Of a DNA stretch of 64,000 bases, positions 26,969-36,800 are shown piece after piece. The stretch is from Ectopseudomonas chengduensis (GTDB lineage: Bacteria > Pseudomonadota > Gammaproteobacteria > Pseudomonadales > Pseudomonadaceae). The translations under genes were made by a program, and so were the position numbers. Numbering within the stretch: position 1 is the first letter of the stretch; each line of letters begins with the position of its first letter. The notes under the pieces were generated by a model. It did no database searches. It saw nothing but the letters and a program-made list of their open reading frames with translations, and was not told the DNA's origin. Location: assembly GCF_900102635.1 (NCBI RefSeq), contig NZ_FMZQ01000005.1, forward strand, positions 124,001 to 188,000. The letters run 5' to 3'.

Positions 26969-28990
26969 ATGGCTGATCTTCTCTCGATTGGCGTTTCCGG
27001 CCTGCGTGTCAGCCAGACCGCGCTGTCCGTGACCGGTAACAACATCACCAATACCGATACCGCCGGCTACACCCGCCAGCAGGTGACCCAGGTTTCCAAT
27101 GCCTCGCAGAAACTGGGGGCGACCTATCTTGGCAGTGGCGCCTCGATTACCGACGTGCGGCGTATCTACAGCGATTTCCTGACGACGCAGGTGCGTACCG
27201 CGACGGCGCTGGACGGTGATGCGCAGACTTATCTGACGCAGATCAACCAGGTCAACTCACTGCTGGCCGACAGCACCACCGGTATCACCGCCGTGATGGC
27301 GAATTTCTTCGCAGCCCTGCAGACCGCCGCAGCCAGCCCGACCGATACCGCCTCGCGGCAGTTGTTGCTGACCCAGGCCAATACCCTGAGCGAGCGCTTC
27401 AACTCGATCTATGGTCAGTTGTCGGATCAGAACGGCTACATCAATCAGCAGCTTTCCAGCATGACGCAGCAGGTCAACAGCCTGGCCGCCAGCGTGGCGG
27501 GATACAACCAGGCCATCATGAATGTGTCGGCGGCTGGTGGTTCGCCCAACGATCTGCTCGACAAGCGCGACGAGGCCGTGCGTGAACTCTCCGAGCTGAT
27601 CGGCGTCACGGTGGTGCAGCAGGACGGCAATTACAACCTGTTCATCGGCAATGGACAGCCGCTGGTCGTCGGTAATGCGGCTTCGACGCTCAATGCGGTG
27701 CCGAGTACCGAGGATCCTGCGCGTTACTCGCTGCAGCTTAGCCAGAACAGTTATTCAACGCTGGACGTCACGTCCTCGATCACCGGCGGGCAGATCGGTG
27801 GGTTGCTGCGTTACCGTGAAGATGTGCTCGACACCACCATGAATGAACTGGGGCGTCTGGCGTTGGTGGTTTCGGATCAGATCAACAGTCAGCTGGGGCA
27901 GGGGCTCGACCTCAATGCCGAACTCGGCGCCATGCTCTTTGGCGATATCAATGATCTGACGCTGCAGCAGCAGCGCAGCCTTGCGCAGACCGGTAACAGC
28001 GACACCACCGGTAATCTGCGCGTGTCCATCGAGGACACCAGCAAACTCAGCGCCAGCGATTATGAAGTGACATTCAACAGTGCCACCGGCTACAGCGTAA
28101 GACGGCTGTCCGATGGCAAGGACATGGGCACCTTTGACCTCACCGACTCGCCGGCACCGGTGATCGATGGTTTTTCGCTGCAGCTCGATGCGGGCACCGT
28201 CGCAGCAGGGGACAAATTCACCATCCTGCCCACTCGCTATTCGGCCGGCGACATCAAGGTCACCATGACCGATGCCAACCAGTTTGCATTGGCGGCGCCA
28301 CTGAGCGCCACGCTCACCACGGGCAACGTGGGCACAGGCAGCGTGACTCAGCCAACGCTGACCACTCTGATCGACATTTATGACAGCGCCGCTGTCGCGG
28401 ACATGCAGGCCAGCCTCGAGAACGGCATGCCGATCAAGCTGGTGTACGATGCGGCCAGTGGTGGCGCTCAGGGTTATACCCTCTACGATGCTTCCGGTAA
28501 CAACATTGGTACGGGCAGCATTGTGCCCGGGCAGAGCAACAAGGTCACCGTCAATATCGCCGCCAATCCTCCGACGGTGCCCAGCGCTTATTCATTCGAG
28601 ATGACCCTGGCGGGCTCGCCGGTAGCTGGCGATAGCCTGAGCATCGCCTTCAATGCCGAAGGCAGCAGTGACAACCGCAATGGTCTGGCCGTGTTGGCCC
28701 TGCAAACCAGCAATACCGTGGCGGTCAATGGCAACAGTGGCATGAGCCTGACCACCGCTTACAGTTCGTTGATCGAAACCGTTGGCGCCAAGACCAATCA
28801 GGCAAAAATGGATGCCTCGGCAACCGAGGCTATCCTTACCCAGGCCACTACCAGCCAGCAGTCGCTGTCTGGCGTGAACCTCGACGAAGAGGCGGCCAAT
28901 CTGATCAAGTTCGAGCAGTACTACACGGCGGCCTCGCAAATCATTAAAGTTGCTCGCTCCACGTTCGATACACTCATCAACAGCTTTTGA
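26969..28990 (+). CDS. flgK: FlgK, first hook-filament junction protein
   Basis: 673-aa hook-associated protein 1, exported with FlgN as chaperone. The N-terminus LLSIGVSGLRVSQTALSVTGNNITNTDTAGYTRQQV is diagnostic. The HAP1 core follows (GGSPNDLLDKRDEAVRELSELI), and the C-terminus is GVNLDEEAANLIKFEQYYTAASQIIKVARSTFDTLINSF. The central part (about residues 320-560) is a species-variable, Thr/Ser-rich surface domain; the protein is longer than enterobacterial FlgK (about 550), as usual in Pseudomonas. Confidence 0.96.
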   Translation: MADLLSIGVSGLRVSQTALSVTGNNITNTDTAGYTRQQVTQVSNASQKLGATYLGSGASITDVRRIYSDFLTTQVRTATALDGDAQTYLTQINQVNSLLADSTTGITAVMANFFAALQTAAASPTDTASRQLLLTQANTLSERFNSIYGQLSDQNGYINQQLSSMTQQVNSLAASVAGYNQAIMNVSAAGGSPNDLLDKRDEAVRELSELIGVTVVQQDGNYNLFIGNGQPLVVGNAASTLNAVPSTEDPARYSLQLSQNSYSTLDVTSSITGGQIGGLLRYREDVLDTTMNELGRLALVVSDQINSQLGQGLDLNAELGAMLFGDINDLTLQQQRSLAQTGNSDTTGNLRVSIEDTSKLSASDYEVTFNSATGYSVRRLSDGKDMGTFDLTDSPAPVIDGFSLQLDAGTVAAGDKFTILPTRYSAGDIKVTMTDANQFALAAPLSATLTTGNVGTGSVTQPTLTTLIDIYDSAAVADMQASLENGMPIKLVYDAASGGAQGYTLYDASGNNIGTGSIVPGQSNKVTVNIAANPPTVPSAYSFEMTLAGSPVAGDSLSIAFNAEGSSDNRNGLAVLALQTSNTVAVNGNSGMSLTTAYSSLIETVGAKTNQAKMDASATEAILTQATTSQQSLSGVNLDEEAANLIKFEQYYTAASQIIKVARSTFDTLINSF

Positions 28991-29001
28991 GGCCTGACGA
29001 C

Positions 29002-30597
29002 ATGAGCACGCGCATCTCCACACCGCAGATGTTCTATTCCAACATCTCCGGTTACCAGAAGGGTTATGCCGATATCGTCAAGACCCAGCAGCAGATTTCC
29101 AGTGGTGTACGTATCCAGACGCCGGCTGATGATCCGGTCGGGGCCGCCCGCCTGTTGCAGCTCGATCAGCAGCAGGAGCAGCTCAAGCAATACAGTACCA
29201 ACATGACCACTGCGACCAACTCGTTGACCAATGAAGAAGCGCTGCTCACATCGGTGACCAATATCTTGCAGAAGGCGCGAGAGCTGACCGTGCGGGCCGG
29301 CGGTGGTTCGCTTTCCGACGAGGATCGCAGCGCCATTGCCAGTGAGCTGGATCAGATCACCGATCAGCTACTCGACCTGATGAACAGCAAGGATGCCAGT
29401 GGTAACTACATTTTCGCCGGTTCCAAAAGTGGCGTTCAGCCCTTCGTACGTAACCCCGATGGCTCGGTGACTTACCAGGGTGACCAGACCAGTCTCAGTC
29501 TGCAGGTGTCTGGCTCCGGTTCGCTGGCCATCAACGACAGTGGCTGGAGCATCTTCGAGAATGTGGTCAATGCCAGTCGTACCCAGTCGGGACTGGACAA
29601 TGATCCCAACACCGATGGTCAGCGTGTCTACCTGTCTCAGGGCTTGGTGGCCAATACCACTCAGTACAACAAGAGCTTTCGCGATGGTCAGCCCTATACA
29701 TTGGAGCTGGTCAGCAGTACGCAATTTCGCATCCTGGATGTCAACGGTAATGACGTCACCAGTGAGGCGTCTTCCACATCCGGCTCATTCGACCCAGTGG
29801 CCATCGATGGCACTACCATCAACTTCCGAGGGGCGACCTTCGAGCTCGACGTCGCCTTGCAAGACAGCGACGGTGAGGGCAGCCTGGATGACCTGCTGAC
29901 CGGCTACAGCTTCACCTTTGGCGTGGCGGCGACTGAAGTGGCGATTACCCGTAGCGCCAGCAATACCAGTACGGCGCAGATCACCTCCGGCAGCGTCACC
30001 AACCAGACTGCATACACCACTCAGTTTCCCAGCAATGGTGTGCAGATTCGTTTCACCAGTGCCACGGACTACGAGGTATATGCCCAGCCCGTGCTTAGCG
30101 GTAGCACGCCGATCAGCAGTGGTGCGCTGTCCGGGACGTACCCGGATACCATCAGCTTTGCCGGGGTGGAGCTGCAGATCAGCGATGCCGCTGCGGCTGG
30201 CGACACCTTCGTGGTGCAGGGGAAATCGGCGGAAACCCAGAGCATCTTCGAAACCATCACCAGCCTCAGCGCCACGCTCAAGACCCCGGTTGCCGGTGAC
30301 ACTGCTGCGCAGTTGGCGTTGCGTGATGCAGTTGCTTCGGCAATCAGCAACCTGGACAACGGCATGAATCAGGTGTCTGCGACTCAATCTTCGATTGGCG
30401 CCCGGTTGAATGCGATCGATACCCTGACCACCGAGAACGAAAGCATGCAGATCAGCAACACCAGCAACCAGTCATCCATCCGCGATACCGATATGGCCGA
30501 AGCCATCTCCAAGCTGGTGCTGCAGCTGACCAAGCTGGAGGCGGCGCAGGCTTCGTTCGTGCGGATTTCTCAATTGAGCCTGTTCAACAAGCTATGA
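29002..30597 (+). CDS. flgL: FlgL, second hook-filament junction protein
   Basis: 531-aa hook-associated protein 3 of the flagellin superfamily. ATG 29002 (MSTRISTPQMFYSNISGYQ) has GAGG upstream. The N-terminal D0/D1 helices include QQQISSGVRIQTPADDPVGAARLLQLDQ, and the C-terminus is DTDMAEAISKLVLQLTKLEAAQASFVRISQLSLFNKL. The central insert (about residues 150-420) makes it longer than the enterobacterial 317 aa. It is the last gene of the flgF-L unit. Confidence 0.95.
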   Translation: MSTRISTPQMFYSNISGYQKGYADIVKTQQQISSGVRIQTPADDPVGAARLLQLDQQQEQLKQYSTNMTTATNSLTNEEALLTSVTNILQKARELTVRAGGGSLSDEDRSAIASELDQITDQLLDLMNSKDASGNYIFAGSKSGVQPFVRNPDGSVTYQGDQTSLSLQVSGSGSLAINDSGWSIFENVVNASRTQSGLDNDPNTDGQRVYLSQGLVANTTQYNKSFRDGQPYTLELVSSTQFRILDVNGNDVTSEASSTSGSFDPVAIDGTTINFRGATFELDVALQDSDGEGSLDDLLTGYSFTFGVAATEVAITRSASNTSTAQITSGSVTNQTAYTTQFPSNGVQIRFTSATDYEVYAQPVLSGSTPISSGALSGTYPDTISFAGVELQISDAAAAGDTFVVQGKSAETQSIFETITSLSATLKTPVAGDTAAQLALRDAVASAISNLDNGMNQVSATQSSIGARLNAIDTLTTENESMQISNTSNQSSIRDTDMAEAISKLVLQLTKLEAAQASFVRISQLSLFNKL

Positions 30598-30887
30598 TGG
30601 CTATCTGAAGTAGTGAGTCTGGCTGGTTTCTTGCTGGACTCCCCTCGCTAGTCAAAAAAGTGGCAGCTCCATTGATGCTGCCACTACTGTTGTCTAGCAA
30701 TAATAATGGGCTTCGTGTGGAAGGCGCTCCGGCTAACGTGCTTGATCAAAGCGAGTCGGGGTGTTGGTTGACGCTGTGTTGATGGTTTTCAGTACACAGG
30801 TTCGGTCAATTTCTTTGCCAGATAGCGGTAACGACACGTTCCACGCAGCCATCATAGTCAGCAGCTCGTCAGGAGCTCGGAGAGTGT
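30598..30887. other. Spacer between flgL and the giant glycosyltransferase gene
   Basis: A hairpin with perfect 8-base arms AGTGGCAG/CTGCCACT (30659-30685, 11-base loop) follows flgL and may terminate transcription, although its tail is not T-rich. The rest must hold the promoter of the next gene; a TTGACG near 30768 lacks a convincing -10. No FliA or sigma-54 match was found. Confidence 0.5.
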
Positions 30888-33800
30888 ATGTCTGTTCGTG
30901 AAATCCATCTCTGTATCGTTTGGGATCGTGCTAGGCATATACAGGATGCCTTCATAGAGCAGCTTCGGGCGAGGTTCAAGCTGCTTGCCGCTTATGAGTT
31001 GACTTGGTCTGAGGAGCGGTTTGCCACGAACCTTTCTCGGTTTTATGGCAAAAAATTAACAGCAGACAGTGACAAGCAGCGCCACTGCGGGACCGGAAGC
31101 TTTCTGGTTTTGTTGTTTGAGGATGAATCTCCTGTTTATGCTCATCGCCTGACCTTGGGGGGGCGCCGGCGTGTCAACTCTGCAGTGTTCGATCTCAAGG
31201 ATCATTTTCGGAGTCGAGCGCAGGGGAGTCTCCCTATACATGCGACCAACGATATTGATGAAACGCGACATGACCTCTTTCTACTGCTCGGGCAGCGGTT
31301 AGAGGATTTCGTTGCTAGCGTTGCAGACAGCGAGTGGCAGGGCCAGATAAAGCAGTTGCGGCAAGAGCTGGTGGGCGACAGCAGCTGGGCTAGTTTGCCG
31401 GAGCTCTTTACAGCGTTGAATGAAACCACTCCTTATGTCGTATTACGTAATTTCGATGATCTGCCAGGTGTCTATACATCTGGTGAGCATGGTGATATCG
31501 ACTTGCTGGTGGCTGATGAAAATGCGGCACTCATTGCCAATGGCCATCTGGTTTATGCGGGGGAGCACCGTGTTCACTATGCGGTGAATATCGCGGGGGA
31601 GGAGGTAAGGTTTGATTTTCGGCGAGTAGGCGACAGTTATTACTGTGCATCATTTGCGCAAGATATCTTGGCGCGGCGCACGTTTGATGGGCGAGGATTT
31701 TATACCCCCTGTTCGAATGATCATTATTATTCCCTGCTTTATCATGCCTTGCTGCATAAGCCGGCTCTGAGCGAGGAGTATGCGGCTAAGTTGAGTGGGC
31801 TGGGCGATACCATTCGCGCTCGGCGTTTGCTGTGTGCCATGCAGACGCTAGATAATTTCATGGTCGAAAACGGTTATCGCTATACGCGGCCAGATGATTC
31901 TACGGTTTATTTCAATCAGGGATTGCTGCAGAGCTATTTCAGCTCGCTAAGTCTAAAGTGTCCAGGTGACGAGTCACGCATCCTGCCCGCGTTGAGGTGC
32001 GCGCCGAATGTTGCGGGTGGGCAGCAGGGGAGTGAGTGTTTAAGTTTTCATCTGAGCAAGGAGCGTTTCAATTTAATTCGTCCGTTTGAACATCTTATTT
32101 CTGGGCGTGTTCTTGAGTTGGGCGCTGGCAGCGGCTCACTTACCGAGGCGCTTTCCGCCTTGCCAGGTACGCAAATCGTGGCGCTTGAGCCGAGTCAGCG
32201 GCTTGGGCAGGTTTTAGAGAAGCGCTGTGCCGGCTTGACGAATGTTGAGGTTGTCGTTGGTGCGCTTGAGTGTCTCGATAAAGCAACGTTTGACCACATT
32301 ATTCTGATGGATCAGGCCTTGTTCGCGGATCGGTTTCTGGGTAATGAGGTTGAGCACTCTGCTGCGCTCAAGACATTGCTGTCGCGATTGCAAGAGTACC
32401 TTGCGGAGGATGGAACACTCTTGCTGGTCTGCGAGAATGCACTGTCGCTCGGTATGTTGAATGGTTCGCAGATCAGTGCCAACACTGCTTTTGGCGGGCA
32501 AGGCTGCGAAAGTTTTGGGCGTGCCGCGTTACAGCAAGTTTTGACGGATGCCGGTTTTCTGGTCAATCAGTGGCTTTATCCATTCCCTGATCACAGGCGC
32601 CCGCGCACTATAGTGACACAGTCCGCCCTGGACATGCCTTTGGATCTCCTGCCTGTATTGTGGGGGGCACTCAATGACGCTTCGTCGAGTCTGGAGCTAT
32701 TCCCCTCGGCGCAACTGTGTCGGAATGTGCTCTCTAATGGCATGTTGCCGGACTTGGCCAATGCGTTCCTTGTTGTGGCTAATCGCAAGTCTGTTCCAGC
32801 ACCTGTAAAACCTCTGCTCTTGCACTATTCATCAGGGCGTAAGGACGTATTCGCCAAGGTCGTTGAGTTCGAGCAACGTGGCAGCAAGGTTTTTGTCAAG
32901 AATCGTCGTCTTTATCCTGATCTTGCCGAGCGTGATTGGTTGGCTGTGCGTGATTATGAAGAGCCATTTTACCAGGGCCGGCATTGGCAGTTCGAGTTGG
33001 CTGAGGCGCTGAAGCGACCAGGATGGACTTTTGCAGTGATACAGCGCTGGGCGGCGCGATGGTTTCAGGCGCTCATTCAACATGCCGGGCTTGCGTCGAG
33101 GCTCGATTCACTCACGGCAGCTTCGCTGGTGCCAGGTAGTTTGTTCGATGCTATCCCCAGAAACATGTGTTTGCAGCCCAATGGAGAGGCCGTGTTTTTT
33201 GATCAGGAGTGGCGGGGCCAGAAAGATCTTCCGCTTGGTTATATCCTGTTTCGCGGTATTTTTATCTCGCTGTCTTCGATTCGTAATGTGTCTGAGCCGT
33301 GGGCCGGTACGCCGACCAATATTCTTTCTATCTACTCTTATTTCTGCAGCGCTGTTGGCCTACCAGTAGAGCGATCACTTATTGAGCGCTTTGTGCTCAT
33401 CGAGCAGGAGCTGCAATCTATCGTCGGTGGCTGGCATTGGGCGGCCTTCTCGAAGCCGGAAACCTTTGTACTAAACATTCGTCCTGGCTATGTCGAGCAG
33501 TCCGTGCGTAACGACTTCATGCTCTCTGCTGAGGTTGAGGTGTGTGTGGATTCAACTGCGCCCGCTTCTACAAACCAGATGCCGAGAATGATCGCCTTTC
33601 ATCTGCCGCAGTTTCATCAGGTTGCAGAGAATGATCGCTGGTGGGGGGAAGGGTTTACCGAATGGACCAACGTGCGGCAGGGCACGCCGACGTTCGATGG
33701 GCACTACCAGCCTCATGTGCCGGGCGAAATGGGCTATTACGATCTATCCGATATATCCGTGCTTGAGCGCCAGGCAGCGTTGGCTCGTGAGCATGGGCTT

Positions 33801-36800
33801 GAGGGTTTTTGTTTCTACTACTACTGGTTCGACGGTAAGCGCTTGCTGGAAAAACCGGTCGATATGCTGCTCGAGCACCCTGAGATCGATTTGCCATTTT
33901 GCCTATGCTGGGCCAATGAAAACTGGACGCGGCGCTGGGATGGCGGTGATCAGGAGGTGCTCATCGCGCAGACTTATGATCCAGCGCAGCATGAGCACTT
34001 TGCCCGTGATTTGACGCCTTACTTGAGTGATCCGCGTTATATCCGGGTTGCGGGTAAGCCCGTGGTGTTGGTGTATCGCGGCGATATCATTCCTGACCTG
34101 CCCGGGACTTTGGCCGCCTGGAGGCAGGCATGGCGCCAGGCGGGCATAGGCGAGGTCTATCTTGTGGGGGTCGAAAGCTTCCGCGTGTATGACCCGGACG
34201 TGGTGGGCTTTGATGCCAATTGCGAGTTTTTGCCTCATCAGGTTAACGCTTCTCAGATCGCCCCGGACGAGCCGCTACTCCTACCGCAGCTTCCCCTGCA
34301 GTTCCTGGGGGATTACAACAAGCTGGCCGATCATTGGAGTGAACGCCCCAGGCCGCCTTACAAACGCTTCAGATCCTTGGTGCCAAGCTGGGACAACAGC
34401 GCAAGGCGTAGAAAGGGGCGCGCGGGATTATTTGTCAACGCCACGCCCGCGCGCTACCAGAGCTGGCTCGAGCGTACCCTTGAGCGTACCTGCGAAGAGT
34501 TCGAGGGCGATGAGCGTCTGGTATTCATCAATGCCTGGAACGAATGGGGCGAAGGTTGTCATCTTGAGCCAGATGAGCGATTCGGTCGCGGCTACCTGGA
34601 GGCAACCCGTGACGCGCAGCAGGCGCTACAGAAGCGTTTGCCGATTCAGGCTCAGCCATCCAATGCCTTCCAACAGGACTATCAGCAGTGGTGCGCGTCT
34701 CGCGTTCTGGCACCAGGTGAGCGCGCGCGAGTAGCCGAGCGCATGGCTAGCTGGGGCGCGTTGCCGCGTATCCTGATCGTCATCGATGTCTCGGATGCGG
34801 CCGCTGAGGTGTTGCAGTCGACACTGGACAGCCTCGATCGGCAAACCTATGGCGCCGAGCAGGTGTGGCTGCGCAGTGAGCCGTTATCCGTGCAGTGCGA
34901 CGCCTCTCTTGAGTGGCTGCCAGAGGCGCAGGATTGGGCGATTCTCGATGGTCACCTTGAGCGTGCCGAGTACGATTGGCTGCTGCTGCTGCGCGCCGGT
35001 GATGTGCTGGATGAGCAGACGTTATTGCTGCTCGCTGATCACAGCGCCAACCATACGGGGCTTGCCTGTTGTTACTTCGACGAAGACCGGGTGCTCGATG
35101 GCGAGTATACGGAGCCCTTCTTCAAACCGGATTTCAACCTGGACCTGCTGCGCAGCTATCCCTATTGCGGCAGGGTACTGGCGTTCGAGCGCAAGGCTTT
35201 GCTGGAGGTGGGGGGCTTCATTGGCAACTTTGCTACTCTCAGCCCGGTTGATCTGCTGTGGCGATTGTTTGAGCGCAAGGGGTTCGGCAGTGTTGGCCAT
35301 ATCGCGCATGTGCTGATTCATTCTTCTTATGGCTTGGGGCGGTGGTTGGCCGAAGGTGCGGTGCAGGAGCAGGTCGCTCTGGTGACATCTGCGCATTTGT
35401 CGCGTTTGGGCATCTCTCACCAAGTCAGCCCGGGCAGCGTTGCGCCATTGGCGCGTGTTCACTATGGCGCCGCCGCTCAGCCGCGTGTCTCGATTGTTGT
35501 GCATGCGCAAGACCAGTTGCCTTTGTTGCAGCGTTGCGTCGAGAGCATTCTGGAGAAAACCAGCTACCGCCATTACGAGCTCATGCTCATCGACAACGCC
35601 AGCCAGCAGGCGGAAAGCCTTGACTGGTTTGCAGGCATGCAGGCGATGGCGGGCTCGAGCCTACAAGTGATACGCCTAGACCAGGCGCACAGCCGGGCGG
35701 CGCTTTTCAATCTTGCTGCAGCCAGGGCTCAGGGCGAGTACCTGCTGCTGTTGTCGGCCGATACCGCCGTGATCGAACCTGGTTGGCTCGAGGCCATGCT
35801 CAATCACGCGCAACGGCCTGAGGTCGGGATCGTCGGCGCTCGGCTTATCGGGGCTGATCAACGTATTCTCCATGCAGGGTTGATATTGGGGCTTTATGGT
35901 GTAGTGGGTAGCCCCTTCGAGGGCGCTGATGCCCGCCAGCCTGGTTATATGCATCGCGCGCTTGTGGAGCAGAATTACAGCGCTGTGAGTGCTGACTGCA
36001 TGCTGGTGCGCCGCGATGTGCTATTGGCCTTGCAGGGTTTTGACGAGTCAGAGCAGGCGCAGTCTTTCGCGGATGTCGACTTCTGCTTGCGTGCCCGTGG
36101 GGATGGTTATCTGACGGTTTGGACACCCTATGCCACCCTGCTGCAAGGCAGCAGTGGGAGTAGAGCGCAGCAGGCAATGAGTGACGCCAGCATTGACCTG
36201 TTCTATGAGCGCTGGCTGGGTATTGCTGCGGCAGATCCGGCCTATAGTCGATCACTCAGTCTGCAAGCGGATTTCAGGCTCGAGGCCGTCACCGAGCAGT
36301 TGCCGTGGCAGCCGTTTGTTGCGCGGGCAGTACCTTCTTTCCTGTGCTTGGCTGCCGACCGATTTGGTAGTGGTCAATATAGGGTGATTCAGCCTTTCAA
36401 TGCTTTGCGTGACTACGGCTTTGCTCAGGGAGCCATCAGCAGCTATTTGCATACACCGCTGCATATCGAGCGTATGGCGCCTGACGCGATTATCTTGCAA
36501 CGACTGTATGGTGCTTTTGAACCCCAGTTACGGCGGTTGAAGGCATTTTCTAGTGCGTTCAAGGTGTTCGAGCTGGATGACTATATTCTCGAGTTACCTG
36601 AGCTCAGCGAGCATCGCGGCGCTTTCGGCAAGCATGTCGAGCGTGAGTTGAGCCAGGCCGTTGCCTTGTGCGACCGCTTGGTCGTCTCGACCGAAGAGCT
36701 GGGGCATGCGCTGCGGCATCTACACCCGGATATTCGCGTTGCACAAAATCGGCTGGAACCAACGCTCTGGAATGTTCAGCCGGTGCCGTCACCGCGCCGA

